Of a stretch of DNA of 34,609 nucleotides, positions 22,441-30,600 are shown one piece after another; the first letter of the stretch is position 1; every line of letters begins with the position of its first letter. Both the position numbers and the translations under genes were made by a program. The stretch lies in assembly GCA_006844765.1 (NCBI GenBank), contig SPJV01000016.1, forward strand, positions 1 to 34,609, read 5' to 3'. Under the pieces are notes generated by a model that was not told the DNA's origin, searched no databases, and saw only the letters and a list, made by a program, of their open reading frames with translations. Origin of the DNA: Alphaproteobacteria bacterium (GTDB lineage Bacteria; Pseudomonadota; Alphaproteobacteria; UBA8366; Aestuariispiraceae).

Positions 22441-23073
22441 ATGAGAACAACAATTGTTGACTATGGCTCTGGCAATCTGCGCTCGGCGGCGAAAGCGTTT
22501 GAGCGGATGGCGGCGCCGTCTGAAAAGATCATCGTTTCTTCGGACGCGGCGGAGATTGGCGCGGCGGATCGGATCGTGCTGCCCGGGGTCGGGGCTTTCG
22601 GGGATTGTCGGCGCGGGCTCCACGCCGTGCCCGAACTGGCCGAGACGCTGGTGCGCACTGTGATCGAAGAAAGAAAACCCTTCCTTGGCATCTGTGTCGG
22701 CATGCAGTTGATGGCGAGTATCGGGGAAGAGCATGGCCGCCATGAAGGCTTCGGCTGGATTCCCGGTTCTGTAACTGCTTTGCGGCCAACAGACCCGGCG
22801 TTGAAAGTCCCGCATATGGGCTGGAACAACCTGGCGGATGTGGCCGACCACCCGGTGCTGGATGGGATATCAGACGGGGCCTATGCCTATTTCGTTCACA
22901 GCTATCATCTGGCTCCGTCCGACCCGGCACATCTGCTGGCCCGGACCGAGTATGGCGGGTCGGTGACGGCTGCGGTTGGGCGAGATAATATGATTGGAAC
23001 CCAGTTCCACCCGGAAAAGAGCCAGGCCACCGGCCTGCGCCTGATTGCGAACTTTCTGACCTGGAAGCCTTGA
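22441..23073 (+). CDS. hisH: Imidazole glycerol phosphate synthase, glutaminase subunit
   Basis: Class I glutamine amidotransferase that releases ammonia and channels it to HisF. The nucleophile lies in 'PFLGICVGMQLMAS' and the His/Glu pair in 'GTQFHPEKSQATGLRLI'. The N-terminus 'TIVDYGSGNLRSAAKAFER' is the HisH signature. At 210 residues it has the standard length. It begins 57 bases after the inserted lipoprotein gene. Its ribosome binding site is weak, unlike those of the other his genes, which may be a consequence of the insertion. hisA follows after four bases. Confidence 0.97.
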   Translation: MRTTIVDYGSGNLRSAAKAFERMAAPSEKIIVSSDAAEIGAADRIVLPGVGAFGDCRRGLHAVPELAETLVRTVIEERKPFLGICVGMQLMASIGEEHGRHEGFGWIPGSVTALRPTDPALKVPHMGWNNLADVADHPVLDGISDGAYAYFVHSYHLAPSDPAHLLARTEYGGSVTAAVGRDNMIGTQFHPEKSQATGLRLIANFLTWKP

Positions 23074-23077
23074 TCCC

Positions 23078-23806
23078 ATGATTCTCTACCCCGCCATCGA
23101 CCTGAAAGACGGTCAATGTGTGCGCCTGCTGCGCGGCGATATGGATAAAGCCACAGTCTTTGGCGACGATCCGGCGGCTCAGGCCAAGCTGTTTGTCGAG
23201 GCCGGCGCCGAATGGCTGCATGTGGTCGATCTAAACGGCGCCTTCGAGGGCGAGCCGGTCAACGCCGCGGCGGTTGAAGCCATTCTGTCTGCCATCGATG
23301 TTCCGATGCAGCTCGGCGGCGGCATTCGTAGTGTCGAGCAATGCGGCGACTGGCTGGAGCGCGGGGTCAGCCGGGTCATCCTGGGCACTGTCGCTGTCAA
23401 AGCACCCGATATTGTGCGGGAGGCCTGCAAAGCCTTTCCGGACCGGATCGCAGTCGGAATCGATGCGCGTGGCGGCATGGTGGCTGTGGAAGGATGGGCG
23501 GAAGTCACGGATATGACTGCCCTAGATTTGGCCAAGCGTTTCGAAGATGCCGGTGTTGCCGCGATCATCTATACCGATATCGACCGCGACGGGGCGATGC
23601 AGGGGGTCAATGTTGAGGCAACGGAAGCGCTTGCAAGCGCGACCTCCATTCCGGTCATTGCGTCCGGCGGTGTGACAGATATCGGCGATATCGAACGGCT
23701 GGCAAAAGGCAATATCGTTGCCGGCGCGATCTCCGGTCGGGCGCTCTATGACGGGCGACTGGATGTCGCGGAAGCCTTGACCGTCTGTCGCGGCGAGGGA
23801 GGATAG
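23078..23806 (+). CDS. hisA: ProFAR isomerase (phosphoribosylformimino-AICAR-P isomerase)
   Basis: Fourth step of histidine synthesis: an Amadori-type rearrangement of ProFAR to PRFAR on a (beta/alpha)8 barrel. The catalytic Asp pair is in 'YPAIDLKDGQCVRLLRGD' at the N-terminus and in 'AVGIDARGGMVAVEGW' in the middle of the barrel. Phosphate-binding loops 'QLGGGIRSVEQ' and 'VIASGGVTDIGDIERL' are present. At 242 residues it has the usual length. It is tightly packed between hisH and hisF. PriA-type dual function (with TrpF) cannot be excluded by eye but is an actinobacterial trait. Confidence 0.97.
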   Translation: MILYPAIDLKDGQCVRLLRGDMDKATVFGDDPAAQAKLFVEAGAEWLHVVDLNGAFEGEPVNAAAVEAILSAIDVPMQLGGGIRSVEQCGDWLERGVSRVILGTVAVKAPDIVREACKAFPDRIAVGIDARGGMVAVEGWAEVTDMTALDLAKRFEDAGVAAIIYTDIDRDGAMQGVNVEATEALASATSIPVIASGGVTDIGDIERLAKGNIVAGAISGRALYDGRLDVAEALTVCRGEGG

Positions 23807-23811
23807 AGCCC

Positions 23812-24612
23812 ATGCTGACAACACGCATCATTCCCTGTTTGGACGTGAAGGACGGCCGTGTCGTTAAGGGCGTCAATTTCGTCGATCTTCGCGATGCCGG
23901 CGATCCGGTGGAACAAGCCCGGCTCTATGACGCCGCCGGCGCGGATGAGCTCTGCTTTCTCGATATTACGGCGAGCCATGAGAACCGCGACACGATCTAT
24001 GACGTTGTCCAACGCACGGCGGAAGTCTGCTTCATGCCTTTGACCGTTGGCGGCGGGGTCCGGACTGTTGAAGACATTCGCAAGCTTTTGCTCGCCGGGG
24101 CTGACAAGACCTCCATCATGACAGCGGCGGTGAAACGCCCGGAATTCGTCCGCGAAGCAGCGGAACGCTTCGGCTCGCAATGCATTGTTGTTGCCATTGA
24201 TGCGAAAGAGGTCGCGCCTGGCCGGTGGGAGATTTTCACCCATGGCGGGCGAGAGCCCACGGGGATTGACGCTGTTGCCTATGCGGAGCAGGTCGTCTCC
24301 CTTGGTGCGGGGGAGATTCTGCTGACCTCCATGGATCGCGACGGGACCAAGCAAGGTTTTAACCTTGAGCTCACCCGCGCCATCGCCGATGCAGTGCCGG
24401 TGCCGGTCATCGCCTCCGGCGGTGTCGGGACATTGGATCATCTGGTGGACGGTGTGACGGAGGGGCACGCTTCTGCCGTGCTTGCCGCCTCTATCTTCCA
24501 TTTTGGAGAATATTCCATCGCCGAAGCCAAAGAAGCGATGGCAAACGCAGGCTTGGCCGTCCGCCCGGTCGATGGGGGCAGTGGCGCCGTTGCGCTTGGA
24601 GAGGGATTATGA
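23812..24612 (+). CDS. hisF: Imidazole glycerol phosphate synthase, cyclase subunit
   Basis: Uses ammonia from HisH to convert PRFAR into imidazole glycerol phosphate and AICAR. The barrel shows catalytic Asp in 'IPCLDVKDGRVVKGVNFVDL' and in 'LLTSMDRDGTKQGFNLEL'. Phosphate loops are 'TVGGGVRTVEDI' and 'VIASGGVGTLDHLVDG'. At 266 residues it is a little longer than E. coli HisF because of the C-terminal tail 'DGGSGAVALGEGL'. It overlaps hisE by ATGA, so the two are coupled. Confidence 0.97.
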   Translation: MLTTRIIPCLDVKDGRVVKGVNFVDLRDAGDPVEQARLYDAAGADELCFLDITASHENRDTIYDVVQRTAEVCFMPLTVGGGVRTVEDIRKLLLAGADKTSIMTAAVKRPEFVREAAERFGSQCIVVAIDAKEVAPGRWEIFTHGGREPTGIDAVAYAEQVVSLGAGEILLTSMDRDGTKQGFNLELTRAIADAVPVPVIASGGVGTLDHLVDGVTEGHASAVLAASIFHFGEYSIAEAKEAMANAGLAVRPVDGGSGAVALGEGL

Positions 24613-24950
24613 GTGACGTTGATGTCTTAAACCGGCTCTATACCGTGATCGAATCCCGCAAAGGCGCTGATCCGGAAAGCTCTTACACCGCGAAGCTCTT
24701 CGATAAGGGCCGCGCGAAGATTGCTCAGAAAGTTGGCGAGGAAGCGGTGGAAACCGTGATCGAAGCAATGCGCGATGACCGCGCTGCGATCACATCAGAA
24801 AGTGCCGACCTTCTATACCATCTTTTGGTGCTTTGGGCGGATGCAGGGGTTGCGCCAGCCGATGTCTGGGCCAAACTATCTGAACGGGAGGGCACATCCG
24901 GATTGGCCGAGAAGGCAGCCCGGAGCTCCGGTGGAAAAACCGGCTCGTAG
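24609..24950 (+). CDS. hisE: Phosphoribosyl-ATP pyrophosphatase
   Basis: Second step of histidine synthesis: hydrolyses phosphoribosyl-ATP to phosphoribosyl-AMP and pyrophosphate. It is an all-alpha MazG-like fold of 113 residues, here a separate protein not fused to HisI. The metal-binding pattern 'KVGEEAVETVIEAMRDD' followed by 'ESADLLYHLLVLW' is clear. A C-terminal Gly/Ser-rich tail follows. No hisI, hisG, hisD or hisC is in the window, so the pathway is split over several loci. Confidence 0.95.
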   Translation: MSDVDVLNRLYTVIESRKGADPESSYTAKLFDKGRAKIAQKVGEEAVETVIEAMRDDRAAITSESADLLYHLLVLWADAGVAPADVWAKLSEREGTSGLAEKAARSSGGKTGS

Positions 24951-24982
24951 TTCATACGGGCATTGAGAGGAAGGACCACGCC

Positions 24983-25354
24983 ATGAGTTATGACGATCAG
25001 AATATTTTCGCGAAGATTCTGCGCGGTGAGATTCCCTGCGACAAAGTGTATGAGGACGAGTTTTCGCTCGCCTTCCGCGACATCAATCCGCAAACGCCGG
25101 TCCATGTGCTGGTGATTCCCAAGGGGCGCTATGTCTCTCTGGATGATTTCACAGTGAAAGCCGACCGTGAGGAAATTGCCGGTTTCTTCAGCGCTGTCGG
25201 AACTGTGGCACGCGAGCTCGGCGTTGATGAAAGCGGCTATCGCGTCCTCGCCAATCATGGCCGGGACGCGCATCAAGAAGTCCCGCATTTCCATGTCCAT
25301 ATCTTTGCCGGGCGCTCCATGCGCGGCATGGTACCGAAGGCCCCCACCGAATGA
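24983..25354 (+). CDS. HIT-family nucleotide hydrolase
   Basis: A histidine-triad protein of 123 residues, the Hint type that hydrolyses purine nucleoside phosphoramidates or acyl-nucleotides in the cytosol. The triad motif is 'HFHVHIFAGR' (about residues 99-108). The N-terminal 'NIFAKILRGEIPCDKVYEDE' and the 'VLVIPKGRYVSL' strand are standard. It follows hisE by 32 bases in the same orientation. Placement behind hisE is common in alphaproteobacteria and fits purine by-product (AICAR) metabolism only loosely. Its stop overlaps the next ATG (ATGA). Confidence 0.94.
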   Translation: MSYDDQNIFAKILRGEIPCDKVYEDEFSLAFRDINPQTPVHVLVIPKGRYVSLDDFTVKADREEIAGFFSAVGTVARELGVDESGYRVLANHGRDAHQEVPHFHVHIFAGRSMRGMVPKAPTE

Positions 25355-26325
25355 CCGACGTCACCAATGAACAGTTAGGCGAAATCGCACAGATTGCTGA
25401 ACAGGGCGACCCCAAGGAAGCTCGAAAACTTTTGGCACCCCTGATCTCGGCCCTTCCGCGCGACCCACGCCTGCTTGAATTGCAGGGCGTGATCCGCTTG
25501 CGGGAAGGAAAGACCGACAAAGCCTTGGAAAGCTTTCGGGCCGCCGTTGCTATCGAGCCAGGCAGTGCCCGTCGCCACAACAGCCTCGGCACCGCGCTTT
25601 TGATGATTGGCAAGGCGAATGAAGCCATTCCGTCATTCGAGGCTGCGGTTCGGATTGCCCCGGATTTCGGTGATGCATTCTTGAATATGGGGGGTGCCCT
25701 CCGCCTCGCCGGCCGCTTTGACGAAGCCTTGAAGGCATTCCGCACTGTCGCGCGATTGGCACCAAAGGCCTCCCGCCCGCATTTGGCCCTCAGCCAGACC
25801 TATCTCGATATGGGGGATGCGCCAGGCGCGCTGGCCTCTGCCGAGGCCGCCAAGGTCATGGAACCCAAAGCCGGGTTGCCTTTTACAATGTCCGGCTTGG
25901 CCAAGCTGGCGCTGGATCGGGTTGACGAAGCCTTAGCTGACTTCGACGAAAGCCTGTCGCGACACCCGGATCAACCGCAAACGCTGATGAATCGCGCCTC
26001 GATCCTGTTGCGGTCAAACCGTGCGGATGAAGCGCTGCGGGATTGCAATGAAGCACTCCGCATGATGCCAAGCCTTCATCAGGCCCAGATAGCGAAATCC
26101 CAGACGGAATTGGTTTTGGGCGACAATGAAGCGGCTCTTGCGAGTGCAGAATTGGCGATCAATGGGTTTGCGGGAAATCCCGACGCCTATGCTGCGAAGG
26201 CAGCTGCCTTGATTGCCCTCGACCGAAGTGACGAGGCACGGGAAATCGTATGGTCCTGTCTTGCCCGCGCACCGGGTCATCCCGGGTTGACCGATCTCTC
26301 GAACAAATTGGGCCCCTCTTCCTAA
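25351..26325 (+). CDS. TPR-repeat protein
   Basis: A 324-residue protein made almost entirely of tetratricopeptide repeats. At least six to eight helix pairs are visible, for example 'DKALESFRAAVAIEPGSARR', 'EAIPSFEAAVRIAPDFGDAF', 'EALKAFRTVARLAPKA' and 'EALRDCNEALRMMPSLHQAQ'. There is no signal peptide or membrane segment, so it is probably cytosolic and serves as a binding scaffold. It overlaps the HIT gene by four bases and is probably the last gene of the histidine transcript. It converges with kynureninase with only 12 bases between stops. The partner is unknown. Confidence 0.88.
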   Translation: MTDVTNEQLGEIAQIAEQGDPKEARKLLAPLISALPRDPRLLELQGVIRLREGKTDKALESFRAAVAIEPGSARRHNSLGTALLMIGKANEAIPSFEAAVRIAPDFGDAFLNMGGALRLAGRFDEALKAFRTVARLAPKASRPHLALSQTYLDMGDAPGALASAEAAKVMEPKAGLPFTMSGLAKLALDRVDEALADFDESLSRHPDQPQTLMNRASILLRSNRADEALRDCNEALRMMPSLHQAQIAKSQTELVLGDNEAALASAELAINGFAGNPDAYAAKAAALIALDRSDEAREIVWSCLARAPGHPGLTDLSNKLGPSS

Positions 26326-26337
26326 GGTGCAGGACCT

Positions 26338-27606
26338 CTATGTGACGGCCCGTCGTGGCTTTTCTGCCTCGACCTTCCACAACCCTTGATCCAGTACGTG
26401 GTGAAGGCGCTGGACGGCCTCCCACACATCGACATGGCGCAGATAGGTCGCCGGGAAACCGAAGCGGGCAATGTTCGGATCGCGGAAATCGCCGACGACA
26501 CCGACATTTATCAACGCCTGAATAACCGCATAGGCTTTGTCCGAGCGATAGGACACCTGTGCACCCCGCCGGACAGCATCTCGCGGGGAGGCCAATGTAA
26601 GGCCATGATCGGCAGCGAAAGGCTCAACACAGTCGATGAACAGGGATGTCAAACGCGCTGCCTTGGCCGTGATTTGCCGTGTGTCGACATCATCAAAGAC
26701 GCGCAAGGCCGCATCCAGCGCGGTAAGGGAAAGTACCGGCGGTGTGCCAACCCGGAACCGGCCGATCCCTTCCGCTGGCTCATAGTGAGATTGGAAGGAA
26801 AAAGGCTGCCGATGGCCCATCCAGCCGGCGAGCAAGGGAATCGCTGCGCCCTGGTGACGCTCCGCAACATAGAGGAAGGCCGGTGCGCCAGGGCCACCAT
26901 TCAGGAATTTGTACCCGCAGCCCACCGCGAAATCAGCACCCGCTTCATCAAGATTAACCGCGAAGGCGCCAGCTGAATGCGCCAAATCCCAGAGCATCAA
27001 GGCGCCCTGCCGGTGAACGCTATCGGTTACGGAGGCCATGTCGAGCTTTCGCCCGGTGCGGTAATCAATCTGGGTCAGCATGACGACGCCGACATCGCCG
27101 GCGGAGAGTGCTGCCGCAAGCTCTGTTTCCGCATCGTCGATCAATCGCAGCGCACCGCCCAGTCCCGCAAGCAGGGTCTCCGCAACATATAAATCCGTCG
27201 GGAAATTCCCCCGTTCCGATACCACAACCTTTCGATCCGGCTGTAGCTGCAAAGCGGCCGACAATGTCTTGAAGAGATTGACCGAGGTTGAATCCGTCGC
27301 AATGACGGATTGCGGCGCGGCCCCCACAAGGGGCGCGATCCGGGCCGCCACTGACTGTGGCAGATCCATCCAACCGCAGTCATTCCAGCCGGCGATCAGG
27401 CGATCCCCCCACTCCGCCTCAACCGCCGCGCTTACCCGCTCTTTCACTCCGAGCGGCAGAGGCCCCAGAGAGTTTCCGTCGAGATAGATCCTGGGATTGC
27501 GCGACTCTGGGCCGACAAGAGCCGCCAGCGAAAACCGCTCCCGCAGAAAGGCAAGCGGGTCCTCGGCGTCCAGTGCTTCGGCATCGGCGCGGCTTGGTCC
27601 AGTCAT
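26338..27606 (-). CDS. kynU: Kynureninase
   Basis: PLP enzyme that cleaves kynurenine (or 3-hydroxykynurenine) to anthranilate (or 3-hydroxyanthranilate) and alanine in tryptophan breakdown. Landmarks are 'RIYLDGNSLGPLP', 'DSTSVNLFKTLSAAL', 'LWDLAHSAGAFAVNL' and the Schiff-base lysine in 'GCGYKFLNGGPGAPAFLYV' (Lys233). The open frame extends 31 codons upstream into the end of the glutamate dehydrogenase gene; AGGGA before the ATG at 27606 fixes the start (422 residues). It lies ten bases downstream of that gene and is surely co-transcribed. No kynurenine formamidase or tryptophan 2,3-dioxygenase is nearby. Confidence 0.95.
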   Translation of the reverse strand: MTGPSRADAEALDAEDPLAFLRERFSLAALVGPESRNPRIYLDGNSLGPLPLGVKERVSAAVEAEWGDRLIAGWNDCGWMDLPQSVAARIAPLVGAAPQSVIATDSTSVNLFKTLSAALQLQPDRKVVVSERGNFPTDLYVAETLLAGLGGALRLIDDAETELAAALSAGDVGVVMLTQIDYRTGRKLDMASVTDSVHRQGALMLWDLAHSAGAFAVNLDEAGADFAVGCGYKFLNGGPGAPAFLYVAERHQGAAIPLLAGWMGHRQPFSFQSHYEPAEGIGRFRVGTPPVLSLTALDAALRVFDDVDTRQITAKAARLTSLFIDCVEPFAADHGLTLASPRDAVRRGAQVSYRSDKAYAVIQALINVGVVGDFRDPNIARFGFPATYLRHVDVWEAVQRLHHVLDQGLWKVEAEKPRRAVT

Positions 27607-27616
27607 GAAGTAATCC

Positions 27617-30600
27617 CTATGACGCGACGATGGAGCGGAGCTCCCGACTGACCACCGCCAACATCGCAAGGTCAAGCTGCGGGAGATTACGAAGCTCACT
27701 CAACAGCCCTTCGACCCGGTCAGCCGATTCCCCCTTATGCGTAATCCATTGATCGATGGCATCCGCTTCCGCCCCAAACCGGGCCAGGATGCGTGCGGTG
27801 AATTCCGACTGCAGCCCCCAAAGGTCATCAATGATCGCCGCCAATGCCATCCGGTGCCACTGGTTATCCGAGGGAATGCGGTTCGCCGAGGACCGTAGCC
27901 AATCGAGCCCAAAGCGCGCCCCGACACTGGAATAGGCTCGACCCACCGCGTCAACCGGCTGCTCAGCCGATTGCGCCAGTTTCACCACGTCACAGCCGGA
28001 AGACAGAACTTTAAGCTCCGCAATAGAGCGGGCCAAAGCGTCGGGAACCCCCTCGGTCATGAAGCGGGCATGCCGGTCTTCGACATCCGCACGGGCGTGG
28101 TCGCTCAAGACCTCCCCAAGCTTGCTACGCAGGGTTTCGATACCGGCCCGATAGGTTTCAACATTGGCGCGGATGTCGAGCGGGTGAGCCCCATTACGCA
28201 GGAACCATTCGGTCATCCGTTCAATCGTCCGGACGGTCTCCGAGAGCATGGCGTACTGGCAGTCGGAGCCGGCGATATTATCCAGGGCTTCGATCTCCGC
28301 CCAGACGGATCGCAGATTAAAGACCTCCCGCACAATCGTATAGGCGCGCGCGATATCCGACGCGTCGCGCGCCGTGCGCCGCCGCATCTCGTTAACGAAG
28401 GCCGGTCCGGTCCGGTTGATCATGGAATTGGTCACCGCCGTTGCCACGATCTCCCGCCGCAGACGGTGGGTCGCGATGCGATCTCCATACCGCTCCCGGA
28501 TCAGCGTTGGGAAATACCGGATCAAATCTTCTTCCAAGGTCGGATCATCCGGCAGGTCCGATTCCAGCAGAGCCTGATAGGTCAGGTTCTTTGCATAGGC
28601 GAAAATAACAGACAGCTCCGGCCGGAAGAGACCGGTCTGTGCCTGCATCCTCTCCGCAATCATTTCATCATCCGGCAGGAATTCGAGCGCCCGGTCGAGC
28701 TCCCCCGCCCGTTCCATCGCGCGGATCACCCGTTGATGCTCGTCGAGGTAATCCCCCGCCTTCCGTTCACTGACCGAAATCGATTGTGTTTGCTGATAAT
28801 TGTCCCGCAAGACCAGAGCAGACACATCATCGGTCATTTCCTCAAGAATTGTATTGCGTTGCTTTTCGGTCATGTCACCGCCACGCACCACATCACCCAA
28901 GAGGATCTTGATATTGACTTCATGGTCGGAGCAATCGACCCCGGCAGAGTTATCAATCGCGTCGGTATTCACCCGTCCGCCATTTTGGGCGAACTCAATC
29001 CGGGCCCGATGGGTCATGCCGAGATTGGCCCCTTCGCCAATCACCTTCACCCGCAGATCACGTCCATTGACCCGCAGCGGATCATTCGCGCGATCACCGG
29101 CGTCGGCATTGCTTTCCTGACAATGCTTCACATAGGTTCCGATACCACCGAACCACAGCAGGTCCGCCTCCGACTTCAAGATGCGGTTGATCAGATCAAT
29201 CGGCGAAAGTGCCTCTTCCTCAATATCCAACGCCTTGCGAATTTCCGACGAAAGATTGATGGATTTCTCCGAGCGATTGAAGACACCGCCCCCCTTGGAA
29301 ATCAACGCGGTGTCATATTGATCCCAGCCCTTCACCTCTTCAAACAGCCGCTTGCGTTCCTTGAAGCTCGACGCCGCATCCGGATTGGGATCGATGAAGA
29401 TATGCAGATGGTTGAAGGCCGCAACGAGCCGGATATGCTCGGATAACAGCATGCCATTGCCGAACACATCGCCGCCCATATCGCCAACGCCGATGACGGT
29501 GAAGTCCTGGGTCTGGGTGTCGTGGCCCATTTCCCGGAAATGCCGCTTCACCGCTTCCCAGCCACCACGCGCGGTTATTCCCATTTTCTTGTGATCATAT
29601 CCCGCTGACCCACCGGATGCGAAAGCATCATCCAGCCAGAAGCCGTAATCCGCGGAAACACCGTTGGCGAAATCTGAGAATGTCGCGGTGCCCTTATCCG
29701 CAGCAACGACCAGATAGGGGTCATCATTATCGGCCCGCACAACATCCTTCGGCGGGACGATATCGGCGCCGTCCAGATTGTCGGTAATGTCCAACATGCC
29801 GGAGATGAAGAGCTTGTAACAGGCAATCCCCTCATCAAGGAATGCCTTGCGATCACTCATCGGCGGCGCCTTCTTAAGGACGAAACCACCCTTTGATCCC
29901 ACCGGAACGATCACCGCATTCTTGACCTGCTGCGCCTTCACCAGGCCCAGGATTTCGGTGCGGAAATCTTCCCGCCGGTCGGACCAGCGCAGACCGCCCC
30001 GGGCGACGAAACCGAAGCGCAGATGAACCGCCTCGAACCGCGGGCTGTAGACAAAAATCTCCCGCAGGGGAGACGGCGGCGGCAGGTCGAGCAACTTCCG
30101 GCTCTTAAACTTGAAGGACACATAGGATTTATGCCCGCCATCAGATGCGCGCTGGAAGAAGTTCGTCCGTAAGGTCTGGCGGATCAGGTTCAAGAAACGT
30201 CGAATGATCCGATCTTCATCCAGATTGCTGACATCATCCAACAATCCGATTATGTCCGCGACACGGGCATTCTCCGCCTCTTCATCCCGATCAACGGTCG
30301 GATCGAAGCGCAGTTTGAACAGGGCGGCGAGCTGTTGCGTGATACACGCATTATTCGCCAGCGTTTCTTCCATGTAATCCTGGCTGAAGGGAATGCTTGT
30401 CTGGCGCAGATATTTTGAATAGGCCCGCAGGACGACGACATCCCGCCAGTCTAGACCGGCGCACAGCACCAATCGGTTGAAGCCGTCATCTTCAATCTCG
30501 CCATTCCAGGCCCGCACGAAGCTGTCATGGAAGGCCTGTCGCACCGCATCAAGATCAATGGCCTCCCCACCCTTCGTGCGCATCCCGAAGTCATGGATGA

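Noticed and set aside
27971..29446. 491-codon open frame on the plus strand inside the glutamate dehydrogenase gene
   Set aside because: It is exactly antisense to the conserved catalytic core of the NAD-GDH, has no recognisable domain or ribosome binding site, and is the expected shadow of GC-biased codon use.
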